Positions 35,352 to 44,420 of a stretch of 64,000 bases of DNA are shown here, piece after piece. The position numbers and the translations under genes were made by a program. This DNA is from Natribaculum breve (GTDB taxonomy: Archaea; Halobacteriota; Halobacteria; Halobacteriales; Natrialbaceae), in contig NZ_CP095390.1 of the NCBI RefSeq assembly GCF_023008585.1, positions 1,984,001-2,048,000 of the forward strand, given 5' to 3'. The notes below the pieces were generated by a model. It worked only from the letters and a program-made list of their open reading frames with translations, had not been told where the DNA came from and did not search any database. How positions within the stretch are numbered: position 1 is the stretch's first letter; every line of letters starts with the position of its first letter.

Positions 35352-36257
35352 ATGGAGCGAAACGCAATCCAGTTGCTGTTCGTCGCCGCGCTCGTCGCCG
35401 TCGCCGGCTGTGCCGGCGGCGTCGGCGGGGGGTTCGATGGCGACCCGGCGACCGACGACACGACTGACCCAGTCGATGGTACCGACGCGATCGACGGCGA
35501 CAGCGCAACGGCCACGTTCTACGTCAGCGACGAGCCGAACCAGATCGACGACTTCGAACACCTCAACGTGACGGTGACGAAAGTCGGATTCAAGAAAACT
35601 GGTGACGTGGCCGACGAGCGTACGGACGCGAACGAAACCGACGGTGAGTCCGAGGGAGAACCCGAAAACGAGACCAGAGAGGCGAGCGGAGCGGAAGAAT
35701 CCGGTGAACCCGACGAATCCGACGGCGCTGCAGACGAACGCTGGATCGAGTACGACGTCGACGAGAAGACCGTCGACCTCACCGAACTCAAAGGCGCGAA
35801 CGCGACCGCGCTCGACGAGTTCGAGCTGCCGGAAGGCGAGTACGAGACGGTCTTCATCTACGTGAGCGACACCGAAGGGATCCTGACCGACGGCACCGAG
35901 ACGAACGTGAAACTCCCGAGCCAGAAGCTAAAGCTCCACACGGCGTTCACCGTCGGGGCTGGCGACGAAATCGACTTCGTGTACGACATCGCCCCCCACA
36001 AGGCCGGAAAGAGCGGGAAGTACATCCTCAAACCGGTGATCAGCGAGAGCGGGACGGGCGACGAGGTCGAGATCCACGACGTCGACGGCGAGGACCGCGC
36101 CGGCGGTGAGGAGGCGTCCGACCGCAACGAGGACCAGAACGCCGAAGACGGGAAGGCCAAAACTGCCGACGAAGAGTCGGACGAAAACGCGAAAGCAAAC
36201 GACGGCGGAACTGAGGCCGACGACGAATCCAAAGAACAGGACGAAGCGTCGGCGTAG
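35352..36257 (+). CDS. DUF4382-domain lipoprotein
   Basis: 301 aa. The signal peptide ends in a lipobox (VAVAGC, Cys20), so the mature protein should be lipid-anchored outside. After an Asp/Thr linker, TATFYVSDEPNQIDDFEHLNVTVTKV and WIEYDVDEKTVDLTELKGANATALDEFELP are the DUF4382 core, interrupted by a ~50-residue acidic insertion (about 85-130). FELPEGEYETVFIYV and YDIAPHKAGKSGKYILKPVI close the fold. A ~65-residue acidic tail, rich in Glu, Asp, Asn and Lys, follows. The domain is a beta-sandwich of unknown function common in archaeal and bacterial lipoproteins. Confidence 0.85.
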   Translation: MERNAIQLLFVAALVAVAGCAGGVGGGFDGDPATDDTTDPVDGTDAIDGDSATATFYVSDEPNQIDDFEHLNVTVTKVGFKKTGDVADERTDANETDGESEGEPENETREASGAEESGEPDESDGAADERWIEYDVDEKTVDLTELKGANATALDEFELPEGEYETVFIYVSDTEGILTDGTETNVKLPSQKLKLHTAFTVGAGDEIDFVYDIAPHKAGKSGKYILKPVISESGTGDEVEIHDVDGEDRAGGEEASDRNEDQNAEDGKAKTADEESDENAKANDGGTEADDESKEQDEASA

Positions 36258-36316
36258 GCCGCGACGGTGGCGAGTACGTCGGTCGACTCGCTGCCCTCGA
36301 CTCGGCTATCGGAATG

Positions 36317-38995
36317 TTACTCGTTTTGTCGCGCCCAGCCGCGGAGCCACTCGAGCGGTTTCAACACCGCCGGCCGGTAGTCCGCGTGCGGGTCGTACTT
36401 CGCGAACGCCAGGCTGTTCGACATCACGCTCACGCTCGAGGTGGCCATCGCCAGCCCCGCCAGCGCGGGGTTGAGCAGGCCGAGCGAGGCGATCGGGACC
36501 AGCGTCGTGTTGTAGACGAGCGCCCAGAAGAGGTTCTGGCGAACCTTCGCGATCGTCGCCTCGGAGATGCGGACGGCCTTGAGCACGTCGGCGGGATCGT
36601 CGCGCATCAGCGTCACGTCGGCAGACTCGATGGCGACGTCCGTCCCGGAGCCGATGGCGACACCGATGGCCGCGGCCGTCAGCGCGGGCGCGTCGTTGAC
36701 GCCGTCACCGACCATCATGACGTGCGAGCCGTCTTCCTGCAGCGACTCGACGTGGTCGGCCTTGTCCTCCGGCAGCACCTCGGCGCGGACGTTCTCGACG
36801 TCGATGCCGACCTCTCGAGCGACCGCGCGGGCGGTGCGCTCGTTGTCGCCGGTGAGCATCACGACCTCGACGTCCCGGTCGCGAAGCGCCGCGACGGTCT
36901 CTTTGGCGCTCTCGCGGACCTCGTCGGCCACCGCGAGCACGCCCGCGAGTTCGCCGTCGACTGCGACTGGCATCGCCGTCTTGCCCTCGCGCTCGAGTCG
37001 CTCGAGGGCGTCCTCGGCGGGGCCGGGGTCGACACCCTCGTCGGCGAGCAGTTTCCGGCGGCCGATCAGGACCGTGCCGTGGTCGGTCTCGGCCCGGATG
37101 CCGTGGCCGGGGACGTTCTCGAACTCGCTGACGCCGCCGTAGTCGATGTCGCGCTCTTCGGCACCCTCGACGATCGCGCGAGCGATGGGGTGTTCGGAGC
37201 CCGACTCGGCCGCGGCCGCCGCGCTGAGGACGATCGATTCGCTCGACTCCCGCTCGCCGACGAGGACGCCGCCGTCCGTACTGGGACGGCCGCCGTCGGT
37301 CGCCGCGTCCGGTTCGATCGTCACGACGTCGGTCAGGGTCATCTCGCCGTGGGTCAGGGTCCCGGTCTTGTCGAAGACGACGGTGTCGACGCCCCGGACC
37401 GTCTCTAAGACGTCGCCGCCTTTGAACAGGACGCCGTTCGTGGCCGCCAGAGTCGACCCGACCATCGTCGCGGCGGGCGTCGCCAGTCCGAGCGCGCAGG
37501 GACAGGCGATCAGCAGGGCGGACGCGAGGACGATCACCGAGAACTCGAGGACGGGGACGCCCGCCTCCGAGCCGGCGGGGAGCGCTACCTCGGGACCGCC
37601 GCCGACCATTCCCCAGGTCGGGAACGAGTCGACGAATGCCGCGAGCGTCTCGGGGAACGCGAACCACAGCAGCGCCCAGACGATCGCGTTGACGATCACC
37701 GCGGGGACGAAGTAGGCGCTGACCCTGTCGACGAGCCGCTGGATCTCGGGCTGGCGGGACTGGGCTTCCTTCACCCGTTCGACGATCTGCTGGATCGCCG
37801 TCTCGGAGCCGACTTTCGTCGCCTCGACGAAGAGTCGGCCGTTCTTGTTGACGGTCGCGCCGACGACCTCGTCGCCCTCGCCTTTCTCGACCGGGACCGA
37901 CTCGCCGGTGAGCATCGACTCGTCGACCGCGCTCTGGCCCTCGACGACGACGCCGTCGGTCGGGATCTTCTCGCCCGGTCGAACCTTGAGGACGTCGCCG
38001 ACCTCGACCTCCTCGAGGGGAACCTGTCGCTCCTCGCCACGGACGGCGTTGCCGTCCGCTCGAGCCCCCTCCGGGTCATCCCACTCGACGACGGTCGCCT
38101 CGTCGGCTTCCATCTCGAGGAGTTCGCGCAAGGCGTTGCCGGCCCGGGCTTTCGAACGGACCTCGAGCCAGTTGCCGAGCGTGATAAACCAGAGGATGAA
38201 GGCCACGGCCTCGAAGTACAGCCCCTCGCTGGAGATCTGTCCGAGCAGGACGGCCGTACTGTAGACGTAGCCGACGGAGGTACCCATCGCGACCAGCGTG
38301 TCCATGTTCGCCTGGCGGTTGTTGACGAGCGCCCGGTAAGCACCGACGAGGAACTCCCTGCCGAGCGTCGCCATCAGCACCGTCGCGATGGCGAACTCGA
38401 GCCAGCCGAGGCCGACGCCGAGGACGGTCTCGGGCAGCGTGACGAGGTCGAACATCGCGAGCATGATCGGCACGAACGGCAGCGTGAGCAGGCCGCCGCC
38501 GATCACGAGTCGGCGCTGGCGGCGGAGTTCGCCCTCGATCGCCCGCTCGCGCTCGGAGCCGTCGTCGTCGCCCTCCTCGCGGACGGGTTCGTAGCCGGCC
38601 CGCTCGATCGCGTCGTAGATCTCCTCGAGCGAGGCGTCGGCGGGGTTGTACTCGACTCTGGCCTCGTCGGCGGCGAAGTTCACGTCGGCGCGGACGACGC
38701 CGGGCAGGTCCGCGACGGCCTCGCCCACCGTCTCCGAACAGGTCGCACACGACATCCCCATGACGGTGATCGTCCGCGTCTCGGAGGCCGCCTCGTAGCC
38801 CGCCTCCTCGATCGTCTCGTAGATCTCCTCGAGGGAGGTCTCCGTCGGGTCGTACTCGACTGTCCCCTCGTCCGTCGCGTAGTTGGCACTCGCCGAGGCG
38901 ACGCCCTCGAGGTCGTCGAGGGCGTCCTCGACGGTCCCCGAACACGTCGCACACGACATCCCCGTGATCTCGAGGTGTGCCAGTCTCGGTTTCAT
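36317..38995 (-). CDS. copA: Copper-translocating P1B-type ATPase
   Basis: 892 aa. Two N-terminal heavy-metal domains each carry MSCATC (Cys15/Cys18 and Cys83/Cys86). Membrane helices follow, with the ion-path motif [13 protein letters not shown] (CPC). The TGES actuator motif ([13 protein letters not shown]), [12 protein letters not shown] phosphorylation site, [11 protein letters not shown] (the HP motif) and [12 protein letters not shown] hinge are all present. CPC plus double CxxC indicates Cu+ (or Ag+) export from the cytoplasm. No chaperone or regulator gene adjoins it, but an operator-like palindrome sits 30 nt upstream of the ATG. Confidence 0.96.
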   Translation of the reverse strand: MKPRLAHLEITGMSCATCSGTVEDALDDLEGVASASANYATDEGTVEYDPTETSLEEIYETIEEAGYEAASETRTITVMGMSCATCSETVGEAVADLPGVVRADVNFAADEARVEYNPADASLEEIYDAIERAGYEPVREEGDDDGSERERAIEGELRRQRRLVIGGGLLTLPFVPIMLAMFDLVTLPETVLGVGLGWLEFAIATVLMATLGREFLVGAYRALVNNRQANMDTLVAMGTSVGYVYSTAVLLGQISSEGLYFEAVAFILWFITLGNWLEVRSKARAGNALRELLEMEADEATVVEWDDPEGARADGNAVRGEERQVPLEEVEVGDVLKVRPGEKIPTDGVVVEGQSAVDESMLTGESVPVEKGEGDEVVGATVNKNGRLFVEATKVGSETAIQQIVERVKEAQSRQPEIQRLVDRVSAYFVPAVIVNAIVWALLWFAFPETLAAFVDSFPTWGMVGGGPEVALPAGSEAGVPVLEFSVIVLASALLIACPCALGLATPAATMVGSTLAATNGVLFKGGDVLETVRGVDTVVFDKTGTLTHGEMTLTDVVTIEPDAATDGGRPSTDGGVLVGERESSESIVLSAAAAAESGSEHPIARAIVEGAEERDIDYGGVSEFENVPGHGIRAETDHGTVLIGRRKLLADEGVDPGPAEDALERLEREGKTAMPVAVDGELAGVLAVADEVRESAKETVAALRDRDVEVVMLTGDNERTARAVAREVGIDVENVRAEVLPEDKADHVESLQEDGSHVMMVGDGVNDAPALTAAAIGVAIGSGTDVAIESADVTLMRDDPADVLKAVRISEATIAKVRQNLFWALVYNTTLVPIASLGLLNPALAGLAMATSSVSVMSNSLAFAKYDPHADYRPAVLKPLEWLRGWARQNE

Positions 38996-39321
38996 ATGGG
39001 TAGATAAGGACTGGCTATTGAAGCGGTTTGTGCGTTACAAACCAGGATTGTCCCACAGTATATTTTCGAAACAAAGTCGCAGGGAGGTCGTGATCGAAGA
39101 ATCGAAGGCGAATCGAGGTTCAGACGAGCGATAATTGTTATTCGTTCACACGAACCCGACGGCTCATCCTGTCGACCGTGGCCGTGTTCCGGCACACGGT
39201 CGTCGTTAGTGCGAGCGAGGTCGAACGACGGCGACAGCCGGGCGACGAGAACCGGTAGTATTTTCCAAACGTCGCAGCAACGAGAACGTCGAGTCGATTT
39301 CGGTCACGGCTCGCGATACAC
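38996..39321. other. Divergent intergenic region between copA and the AIM24 gene (326 nt)
   Basis: It contains the copA promoter and operator-like palindrome (39025-39043). On the minus strand GAAAATATACTG (about 39056-39067) is the likely copA TATA box. The rest holds no recognisable gene. Confidence 0.5.
39025..39043 (-). promoter_or_regulatory. Operator-like perfect inverted repeat at the copA promoter
   Basis: GGTTTGT and ACAAACC form a perfect 7-bp inverted repeat with a 5-nt spacer. It is centred about 40 nt before the copA ATG and about 25 nt downstream of the presumed TATA box. That places it over the transcription start, as expected for a repressor site, possibly copper-responsive. 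Confidence 0.6.
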
Positions 39322-39993
39322 ATGGAACTCGAAGAATTCGCCGCGGCCAACGCGCCCGAAGACGGCACCGAACGGTTTCAACTGGAAAACAGCAAGCTCC
39401 TCGACGTCGATCTCGACGGCTCCGCGATGCTGAAAGCCGGATCGATGGTAGCGTACACGGGCGACGTGACGTTTACGGGCAAAGGATCCGCGGAGGGTGG
39501 GATCACTGGCTTCCTCAAAGAGAAGGCGACGGGCGAGGGGACGCCGGTGATGGAAGCCGAAGGGACCGGTCACGTCTACGTCGCAGACCAGGGGAAGGAG
39601 ATCCAGGTGCTCGATCTGGATCCAGGACAGCGACTCTCGGTAAACGGCAACGACGTCCTCGCGTTCGAGTCGCGAGTCGACTACGAGATCGGGACCGTCG
39701 GGAGCCTCGGCGCGACCATGTCCGGCGGACTGACGAACGTCTTCCTCGAGGGTCCTGGCAGCGTCGCCATCACGACCCACGGTGATCCGCTCGTCCTGAC
39801 GCCGCCGGTCAACACCGACCCGGACGCGACGGTCGCCTGGAGCGGGTCGCTGTCGCCGAGCGCGAGCGTCAACCGGAGCCTCTCGGACATGATCGGACAG
39901 TCCTCCGACGAGCGATACCAGCTCGAGTTCACGGGGACCGACGGGTTCGTCATCGTTCAGCCGTACGAGGAGACACAGCCCCAGTCGCAGTAA
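39322..39993 (+). CDS. AIM24-family beta-helical protein
   Basis: 223 aa. The sequence shows the AIM24/TRAP-like pattern: FQLENSKLLDVDLDGSAMLKAGSMVAYTGDVTF, GTGHVYVADQGKEIQVLDLD and TNVFLEGPGSVAITTHGDPL. Strands rich in Gly and Val suggest the double-stranded beta-helix trimer fold of the family. No signal peptide is seen, so it is cytoplasmic. The function of prokaryotic AIM24 proteins is not established. It stands alone between copA (divergent) and hisG. Confidence 0.9.
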   Translation: MELEEFAAANAPEDGTERFQLENSKLLDVDLDGSAMLKAGSMVAYTGDVTFTGKGSAEGGITGFLKEKATGEGTPVMEAEGTGHVYVADQGKEIQVLDLDPGQRLSVNGNDVLAFESRVDYEIGTVGSLGATMSGGLTNVFLEGPGSVAITTHGDPLVLTPPVNTDPDATVAWSGSLSPSASVNRSLSDMIGQSSDERYQLEFTGTDGFVIVQPYEETQPQSQ

Positions 39994-40082
39994 CCGCTCT
40001 GCGAGCAGGTTGACGCCGGTCGCCAGCGACACGGGAGAGCACGATGGAAAGACAGTTCCCACCGCCGGCCCAATAGCGCCAC

Positions 40083-40937
40083 ATGCGAATCGCCGTCCCC
40101 AACAAGGGCCGCCTGCACGAGCCGACGATCGACCTTCTAGAGCGGGCGGGACTGCACCTCGAGAACGGGGCCGACCGCAAACTCTACGCCGAGACCGTCG
40201 ATCCAGACGTCACTGTCCTCTTTGCCCGTGCGGCCGACATCCCAGAGTACGTCGCCGACGGGGCAGCCGACGTCGGCGTGACGGGCTACGACCAGGTCCA
40301 GGAGGCCGCAGTCGACGACGTCGTCGACCTGCTCGACCTCGAGTTCGGCCGCTGTCGGCTCGTCCTCGCCGCGCCGGAAGACGGCGACGTCGAGTCGGTC
40401 GCGGACGTGGCGGGCAAGACCGTCGCGACGGAGTTTCCGACCGTCACCCGCGAGTTCTTCGCCGAGCGGGGCATCGAGCCCGACGTCGTGGAGGTCACCG
40501 GCGCGACCGAACTCACGCCGCACGTCGAGATGGCCGACGCCATCGTCGACATCACGAGCACGGGCACGACGCTCGCGGTCAATCGCTTAGCGATCGTCGA
40601 GGAGGTGCTCTCGAGTTCGGTCCGGCTGATCGCCCGCGAGGACGTCGTCGACGACCCGAAAGTCGAAGAGGTCAGAACGGCTCTCTCGTCGGTGCTCGCC
40701 GCCGACGGGAAACGCTACCTGATGATGAACGTCCCCGAGGACCGACTCGAGGAGGTCCGCGAGGTCATCCCGGGACTCGGCGGACCGACGATCATGGACA
40801 TCGCGAACGGCGGGAGCGAGAAGGTCGCCGTCCACGCCGTCGTCGACGAGCGGGACGTCTTCGAGACGATCACCGAGGTCAAAAACTGCGGCGCGAGCGA
40901 CATCTTGGTGACGGAGATCGAACGGCTCGTCGAGTGA
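40083..40937 (+). CDS. hisG: ATP phosphoribosyltransferase (long form)
   Basis: 284 aa. The start ([24 protein letters not shown]) and [12 protein letters not shown] are typical of His[16 protein letters not shown] contains the PRPP-binding loop. The length and a C-terminal ~75-residue domain ([21 protein letters not shown]) mark the hexameric long form with an ACT-like regulatory domain for histidine feedback inhibition. It catalyses the first step of histidine biosynthesis and does not need HisZ. No other his gene is nearby, consistent with scattered his genes in haloarchaea. Confidence 0.97.
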   Translation: MRIAVPNKGRLHEPTIDLLERAGLHLENGADRKLYAETVDPDVTVLFARAADIPEYVADGAADVGVTGYDQVQEAAVDDVVDLLDLEFGRCRLVLAAPEDGDVESVADVAGKTVATEFPTVTREFFAERGIEPDVVEVTGATELTPHVEMADAIVDITSTGTTLAVNRLAIVEEVLSSSVRLIAREDVVDDPKVEEVRTALSSVLAADGKRYLMMNVPEDRLEEVREVIPGLGGPTIMDIANGGSEKVAVHAVVDERDVFETITEVKNCGASDILVTEIERLVE

Positions 40938-40970
40938 TCGGCCGTCGACGGCGGCTCTCGACGAGGAGAG

Positions 40971-41354
40971 CTACACCGGTGCGGTCCCGAGCAGTCGGAC
41001 GAAGTTGAACAGCGTGAGCCCGACGAGCACCGCGACGGTGTAGTAGACGACGGTGACGAGCAGCGTGATTCGATAGCTCAGGTCGTAGACGACGCGAATC
41101 GCGACGTACGCGACGGCGAACGTCACGGGGATGACGACCACGGGCCCCCACTGCTGGAGCAGGATCGACACGAGCCCGAGCGCCGGCGCGACGGTAAACG
41201 CCCGTTTCACCCGGACGTCGCCGAGAACGTACCGTGCAGCGATGTGTAGCGTGACGCCGTAGAACAGCGTCGAGACGAGAAACGTTCCCAGATACGCGAT
41301 CGGGCCACCGGTAGCTGGATCCAGCGCCTCGGGTGCGACCTGCGCGACGACCAT
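40971..41354 (-). CDS. Small four-helix membrane protein (DUF7473-like)
   Basis: 127 aa. Four hydrophobic segments are visible (about 17-40, 48-65, 68-88 and 95-120). Short charged loops such as GDVRVKRAF separate them. The pattern matches a conserved haloarchaeal membrane family of unknown function. It is convergent with hisG. Confidence 0.75.
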   Translation of the reverse strand: MVVAQVAPEALDPATGGPIAYLGTFLVSTLFYGVTLHIAARYVLGDVRVKRAFTVAPALGLVSILLQQWGPVVVIPVTFAVAYVAIRVVYDLSYRITLLVTVVYYTVAVLVGLTLFNFVRLLGTAPV

Positions 41355-41455
41355 ACCGGAGGTTCAGAGTCCGCCGATTTGTGCCTGCCGAAAGCGATCC
41401 GTCAGGTGTCGTGGGAGCGGCGACGCGCGAGACCGACGCGAACGGCGACGGAGCG

Positions 41456-42016
41456 TTACTCGAGCAGTCCGAGGTCCTCGAGTCGCGAGACGATCTTGTC
41501 GACGGCGTGTTCGGCGTCTTCGGGCTTCTTGCCGCCGGTGATGACGAGTTTGCCCGAGCCAAAGAGCAAGGCGACGACCTCCGGTTCGTCGAGGCGATAG
41601 ACGAGACCGGGGAACTGCTCGGGTTCGTACTCGATGTTCTCCAGGCCGAGCCCGATGGCGATCGCGTTCAGGTTGAGGTTCCGCCCCAGGTCCGCCGACG
41701 TGACGATGTTCTGGACGACGATCTCGGGGTCCTCGTTGACCTGGATCTGGAGTTCACGCAGCTTGTCGAAGACGATGCGCAGGCTCTCGTGGACGTCGTC
41801 GGTGCTTTTCGCGCCGGTGCAGACGATCTTGCCCGAGCGGAAGATCAGTGCCGCCGACTTGGGGTTTTGCGTACGGTAGACGAGACCGGGGAACTGCTCG
41901 GGGTCGTAGTCGGCCCCCTCGAGGTCCATCGCGACGCTCTGGAGATCGAGTTCCTGTCCGATGCCGGTCGACGCCACCACGTTTTCGATGTTGATGGTAT
42001 CCTTCGGATCCGTCAT
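41456..42016 (-). CDS. tbp: TATA-box-binding protein
   Basis: 186 aa. Two direct TBP repeats are clear. The first has IENVVASTGIGQELDLQSVA, YDPEQFPGLVYR and AALIFRSGKIVCTGAKS. The second has VQNIVTSADLGRNLNLNAIA, YEPEQFPGLVYR and ALLFGSGKLVITGGKK. The protein bends TATA DNA and recruits TFB and RNA polymerase. Haloarchaea often have several TBP genes; this one has the acidic C-terminus (RLEDLGLLE) seen in the main housekeeping forms. A strong TATA region precedes it. Confidence 0.97.
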   Translation of the reverse strand: MTDPKDTINIENVVASTGIGQELDLQSVAMDLEGADYDPEQFPGLVYRTQNPKSAALIFRSGKIVCTGAKSTDDVHESLRIVFDKLRELQIQVNEDPEIVVQNIVTSADLGRNLNLNAIAIGLGLENIEYEPEQFPGLVYRLDEPEVVALLFGSGKLVITGGKKPEDAEHAVDKIVSRLEDLGLLE

Positions 42017-42033
42017 TCGTCGTTTAAAAAGAC

Positions 42034-42051
42034 GTATTTAAGGTTTATAAA
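42034..42051 (-). promoter_or_regulatory. Promoter of tbp (double TATA-like element)
   Basis: On the minus strand TTTATAAACC and TTAAATAC lie about 20-35 nt upstream of the ATG at 42016. A TBP gene with a consensus TATA box may be autoregulated. Confidence 0.6.
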
Positions 42052-42205
42052 GGTTGGTACCACCACCTGATCTGTCCGGTATGTCGACGTATCGGCCCAC
42101 AGGCGTCCGTTCACGCGATTTTCGGAGTCACGGTCGGCGACGACGTCGCCGGCGAGCCCCGTCGAAAGCGGTAGGCTCATACCTCGCGCGCGGCCAGAAG
42201 ACGAC

Positions 42206-43279
42206 GTGTACCTGCTCGAGCTCGGCGGCGAGGACGACGCGTTCGCAGCCTGTGAAGCCCGGAGCGGCGCGGCCGACGTCCGCCGGATCGCGCCCGGGCT
42301 CGCCGTCGCCACGGCGATCGTTCCCGGGCGAATCCGCGGTCTCGCCTACACCCACCGCGCGAGCGACCTCGTCGGGCGCACCGACGCCGACGTCGCGAGC
42401 GCGACGGCGCTGCTCGAGGCGGCCACGATCGACCGCACGGGGACCGTCGCCGTCCGCGCGACGGACGTCCACGGCTCGAGCGGCGTGAGCACGACCGAAG
42501 CCGAGCGAGCCCTCGGGAGCGTGCTCGTCGACCGGGGCTTCGAGGTCGACCTCGAAGCGCCCGATCACGTCCTGCGGGCGGCGTTCTCGGAGGGGCGACT
42601 CGAGGGCGGGGACGACCTGGTGACGGCCGACGACGAATCCCGCGGCGAGCGCGTCTCGGTCTGTGCGCTGGGCTGGCTCGAGGCCGAGAGCGTCCGGGAC
42701 TTCGGGACGCGAAAGCCGACGGACAAACCCTTCTTCCAGCCGGGCAGCATGGACCCGCTGCTCGCACGCGCCGTCGCGAACGTCGCCGGTGCCCGTCCCG
42801 GCCGGACGATTCTCGATCCGATGTGTGGCACCGGCGGCGTCCTCGTCGAGGCCGGCCTCGTCGGCGCTGACGTGATCGGCACCGACGCCCAGGAGAAGAT
42901 GGTCCGGGGCGCTCGCGAGAACCTCGCACACTATCTCGCTGGCGAGTCGCCCACGGACGCGGACGTCCCCACCGGCGAGTGGCACGTCGGCCGTGGCGAC
43001 GCGACCCGGCTTCCCGTCCGGGACGACGCGGTCGACGGCGTCGTCTTCGACGCCCCCTACGGCCGACAGTCGAAGATCGCCACGCACCGACTCGAGGACC
43101 TCGTCTCGGGGGCGCTCTCGGAGGCCCGCCGGGTCGCCTCGCGTGCGGTCGTCGTCGCGGATCGACAGTGGGTCGACGAGGCACGCGACGCGGGCTGGGA
43201 AATCGACGCCGCGTTCGAACGACGGGTCCACCGATCGCTGACGCGGTACGTGCTGGTCCTCGAACGACGACCATCGTGA
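42206..43279 (+). CDS. trmG10: tRNA (guanine-N2)-methyltransferase, Trm-G10 type
   Basis: 357 aa from a GTG start. The N-terminal ~150 residues correspond to a THUMP-like RNA-binding region (VAVRATDVHGSSGVSTTEAERALG). The C-terminal domain is a Rossmann methyltransferase with DPMCGTGGVLVEAGLVGADVIG as the SAM-binding motif and VVFDAPYGRQSK as the catalytic D-PPY variant (DAPYGR). KPTDKPFFQPGSMDPLLAR is typical of the COG1041 group that makes m2G/m22G at tRNA position 10. It is the last ordinary gene before the palindrome-flanked toxin-antitoxin cassette, which starts 4 nt after its stop. Confidence 0.92.
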   Translation: MYLLELGGEDDAFAACEARSGAADVRRIAPGLAVATAIVPGRIRGLAYTHRASDLVGRTDADVASATALLEAATIDRTGTVAVRATDVHGSSGVSTTEAERALGSVLVDRGFEVDLEAPDHVLRAAFSEGRLEGGDDLVTADDESRGERVSVCALGWLEAESVRDFGTRKPTDKPFFQPGSMDPLLARAVANVAGARPGRTILDPMCGTGGVLVEAGLVGADVIGTDAQEKMVRGARENLAHYLAGESPTDADVPTGEWHVGRGDATRLPVRDDAVDGVVFDAPYGRQSKIATHRLEDLVSGALSEARRVASRAVVVADRQWVDEARDAGWEIDAAFERRVHRSLTRYVLVLERRPS

Positions 43280-43282
43280 CTG

Positions 43283-43363
43283 ATACGGTTTACTGTCAGT
43301 CAGTACCGGTGTACCCGCCGGACGGTCGCGGGTACACCATTATGCAGTGACAATAATCCGTAT
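43283..43363 (+). repeat. 81-bp palindromic element, left copy
   Basis: The ends, ATACGG and CCGTAT, are complementary, and the homology continues inward (TTTACTGTCA against TGACAATAAT). The centre holds a hairpin with arms GGTGTACCCG and CGGGTACACC. It resembles a palindromic MITE or REP-like element. Another copy lies in inverted orientation at 44332. Confidence 0.8.
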
Positions 43364-43589
43364 GAACGCAGTCCTGTCTCCGGTACCGAGTCAGGAATTT
43401 ACGCTGCAGCAAGGGCAACTGTCGTGACGATGGGGAGGCCATGCCTTCGTCGACCGATTCGCTCGCGACCCACCGCACCATCATCAAACACGGGGGGATA
43501 ACCACACAGTGGCGAGTACTGTAGGGGGTTCGTATTTCTCCCCATGTCTTATGGTGAACGATCGTGTTTGATTAGATGTGGGTGATAGA

Positions 43590-43844
43590 ATGGGCGGGAG
43601 AAACGACACTGCCAGCGAGGAGTACGGAACGGCTCAGATCAATCATCGCGGCCGGTTGACGATTCCGAAGGAACTCCGTGACGAACTCAATCTCGAGGAC
43701 GGGACCGAGTTCCGGGTCGTTCGCGACGGTGGCGACATCCGTCTCGTCAGGGAACTCCCCGATCTCGAGACGCTTACGCGGGGAGAAGAGTGGGGTGACG
43801 AGGCGTTCCGGGACGCGGGTGATGCGACGTTCGGTGGTCGGTGA
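43590..43844 (+). CDS. vapB: AbrB/VapB-type antitoxin
   Basis: 84 aa from the ATG at 43590; a GTG 12 nt upstream is an alternative. Residues 12-50 form the AbrB/SpoVT swapped-hairpin DNA-binding domain (INHRGRLTIPKELRDELNLE, then GTEFRVVRDGGDIRLV). A short acidic tail (TRGEEWGDEAFRDAGDATF) would wrap around the toxin. Antitoxins of this type neutralise a PIN-domain RNase and repress their own operon. One nucleotide separates its stop from the toxin start, indicating co-translation. The gene lies inside the inverted-repeat-bounded cassette. Confidence 0.88.
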   Translation: MGGRNDTASEEYGTAQINHRGRLTIPKELRDELNLEDGTEFRVVRDGGDIRLVRELPDLETLTRGEEWGDEAFRDAGDATFGGR

Positions 43845-43845
43845 G

Positions 43846-44310
43846 ATGGGGTCGAAACGCGTCTTGCCCGACCTCAACGCACTGTCGATTCTGTTGGTGG
43901 ACGACCATCCCGGTCATCCATACGTCGCGGAGGAACTGATCCCAGCGCTCACTGGGGGCGATTCACTGATCGTCTTCGGCTATCTTCCGCTCCGGATTCA
44001 GTGGGTACTCGAAGATCTCGGCTTCGACACATATGAAGCACGAAACGCCGTTTCGTCGCTCCTTCAGTACCCGCTCGAGTTCGTCGACGTGGACGACCGG
44101 ACCGTTCTCGACGCCTACGAAATCAGCGCGGAGAGGAACCACGATGTCTACGACTGCTTTTATATCGCGCTCGCTCGACAGACCGATGCCGACGTACTAG
44201 TGACTACCGATCGCGACTTCGATCGTCTCTGTGACAGCGAACCGTTCGAGTACGTCAACCCGGTTCCGGAAAACGTACTCGAGCGCTTTCACAACGTCAA
44301 CGAATCGTAA
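43846..44310 (+). CDS. vapC: PIN-domain toxin (VapC-like ribonuclease)
   Basis: 154 aa from the ATG at 43846. Acidic residues expected of a PIN-domain metal site are present: Asp9 (LPDLNAL), a Glu near 56 (WVLEDLGF), Asp100/Asp103 (HDVYDCFYIALARQ) and Asp122 (LVTTDRDFDRLCD). The spacing fits the VapC group, which cleaves tRNA or rRNA in known members. It follows the antitoxin after one nucleotide. The N-terminal LPDLNALSI is a divergent form of the usual VxDTSxL, so the exact subfamily is uncertain. It ends 21 nt before the right palindromic element. Confidence 0.85.
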   Translation: MGSKRVLPDLNALSILLVDDHPGHPYVAEELIPALTGGDSLIVFGYLPLRIQWVLEDLGFDTYEARNAVSSLLQYPLEFVDVDDRTVLDAYEISAERNHDVYDCFYIALARQTDADVLVTTDRDFDRLCDSEPFEYVNPVPENVLERFHNVNES

Positions 44311-44331
44311 CGAGAAACGAACGGTCACCCG

Positions 44332-44412
44332 ATACGGAATATTGTCACTGTGTAGCAGTGTGCCCGCAGGACGACCGTGGGTACGCCGGTACTGACTGAC
44401 AGTGAACCGTGT
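44332..44412 (-). repeat. 81-bp palindromic element, right copy
   Basis: Same length as the left copy and inverted relative to it. The outer 34-nt arm differs at about three positions from its partner. The central ~25 nt match the left copy better in direct than in inverted orientation, as if the hairpin tip had flipped. Confidence 0.8.
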
Positions 44413-44420
44413 GAGTGGAA

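Larger units (their letters stand above)
43283..44412. mobile_element. Putative mobile cassette: vapBC pair between 81-bp inverted repeats
   Basis: Two 81-bp elements (43283-43363 and 44332-44412) face each other in inverted orientation around a toxin-antitoxin gene pair. By eye I count about 62 of 81 identical positions overall and about 31 of 34 in the outer arm. The edges lie 4 nt after the trmG10 stop and 8 nt before the thioesterase stop, so the cassette fills an otherwise compact intergenic gap. No transposase was found, and no target duplication is obvious. The segment 43364-43589 between the left element and vapB holds no recognised gene. The composition is less GC-rich than the flanks. 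Confidence 0.6.

Noticed and set aside
43296..43505. 69-codon minus frame across the left palindrome
   Set aside because: It overlaps the palindromic element and has no recognisable transposase or toxin motif.
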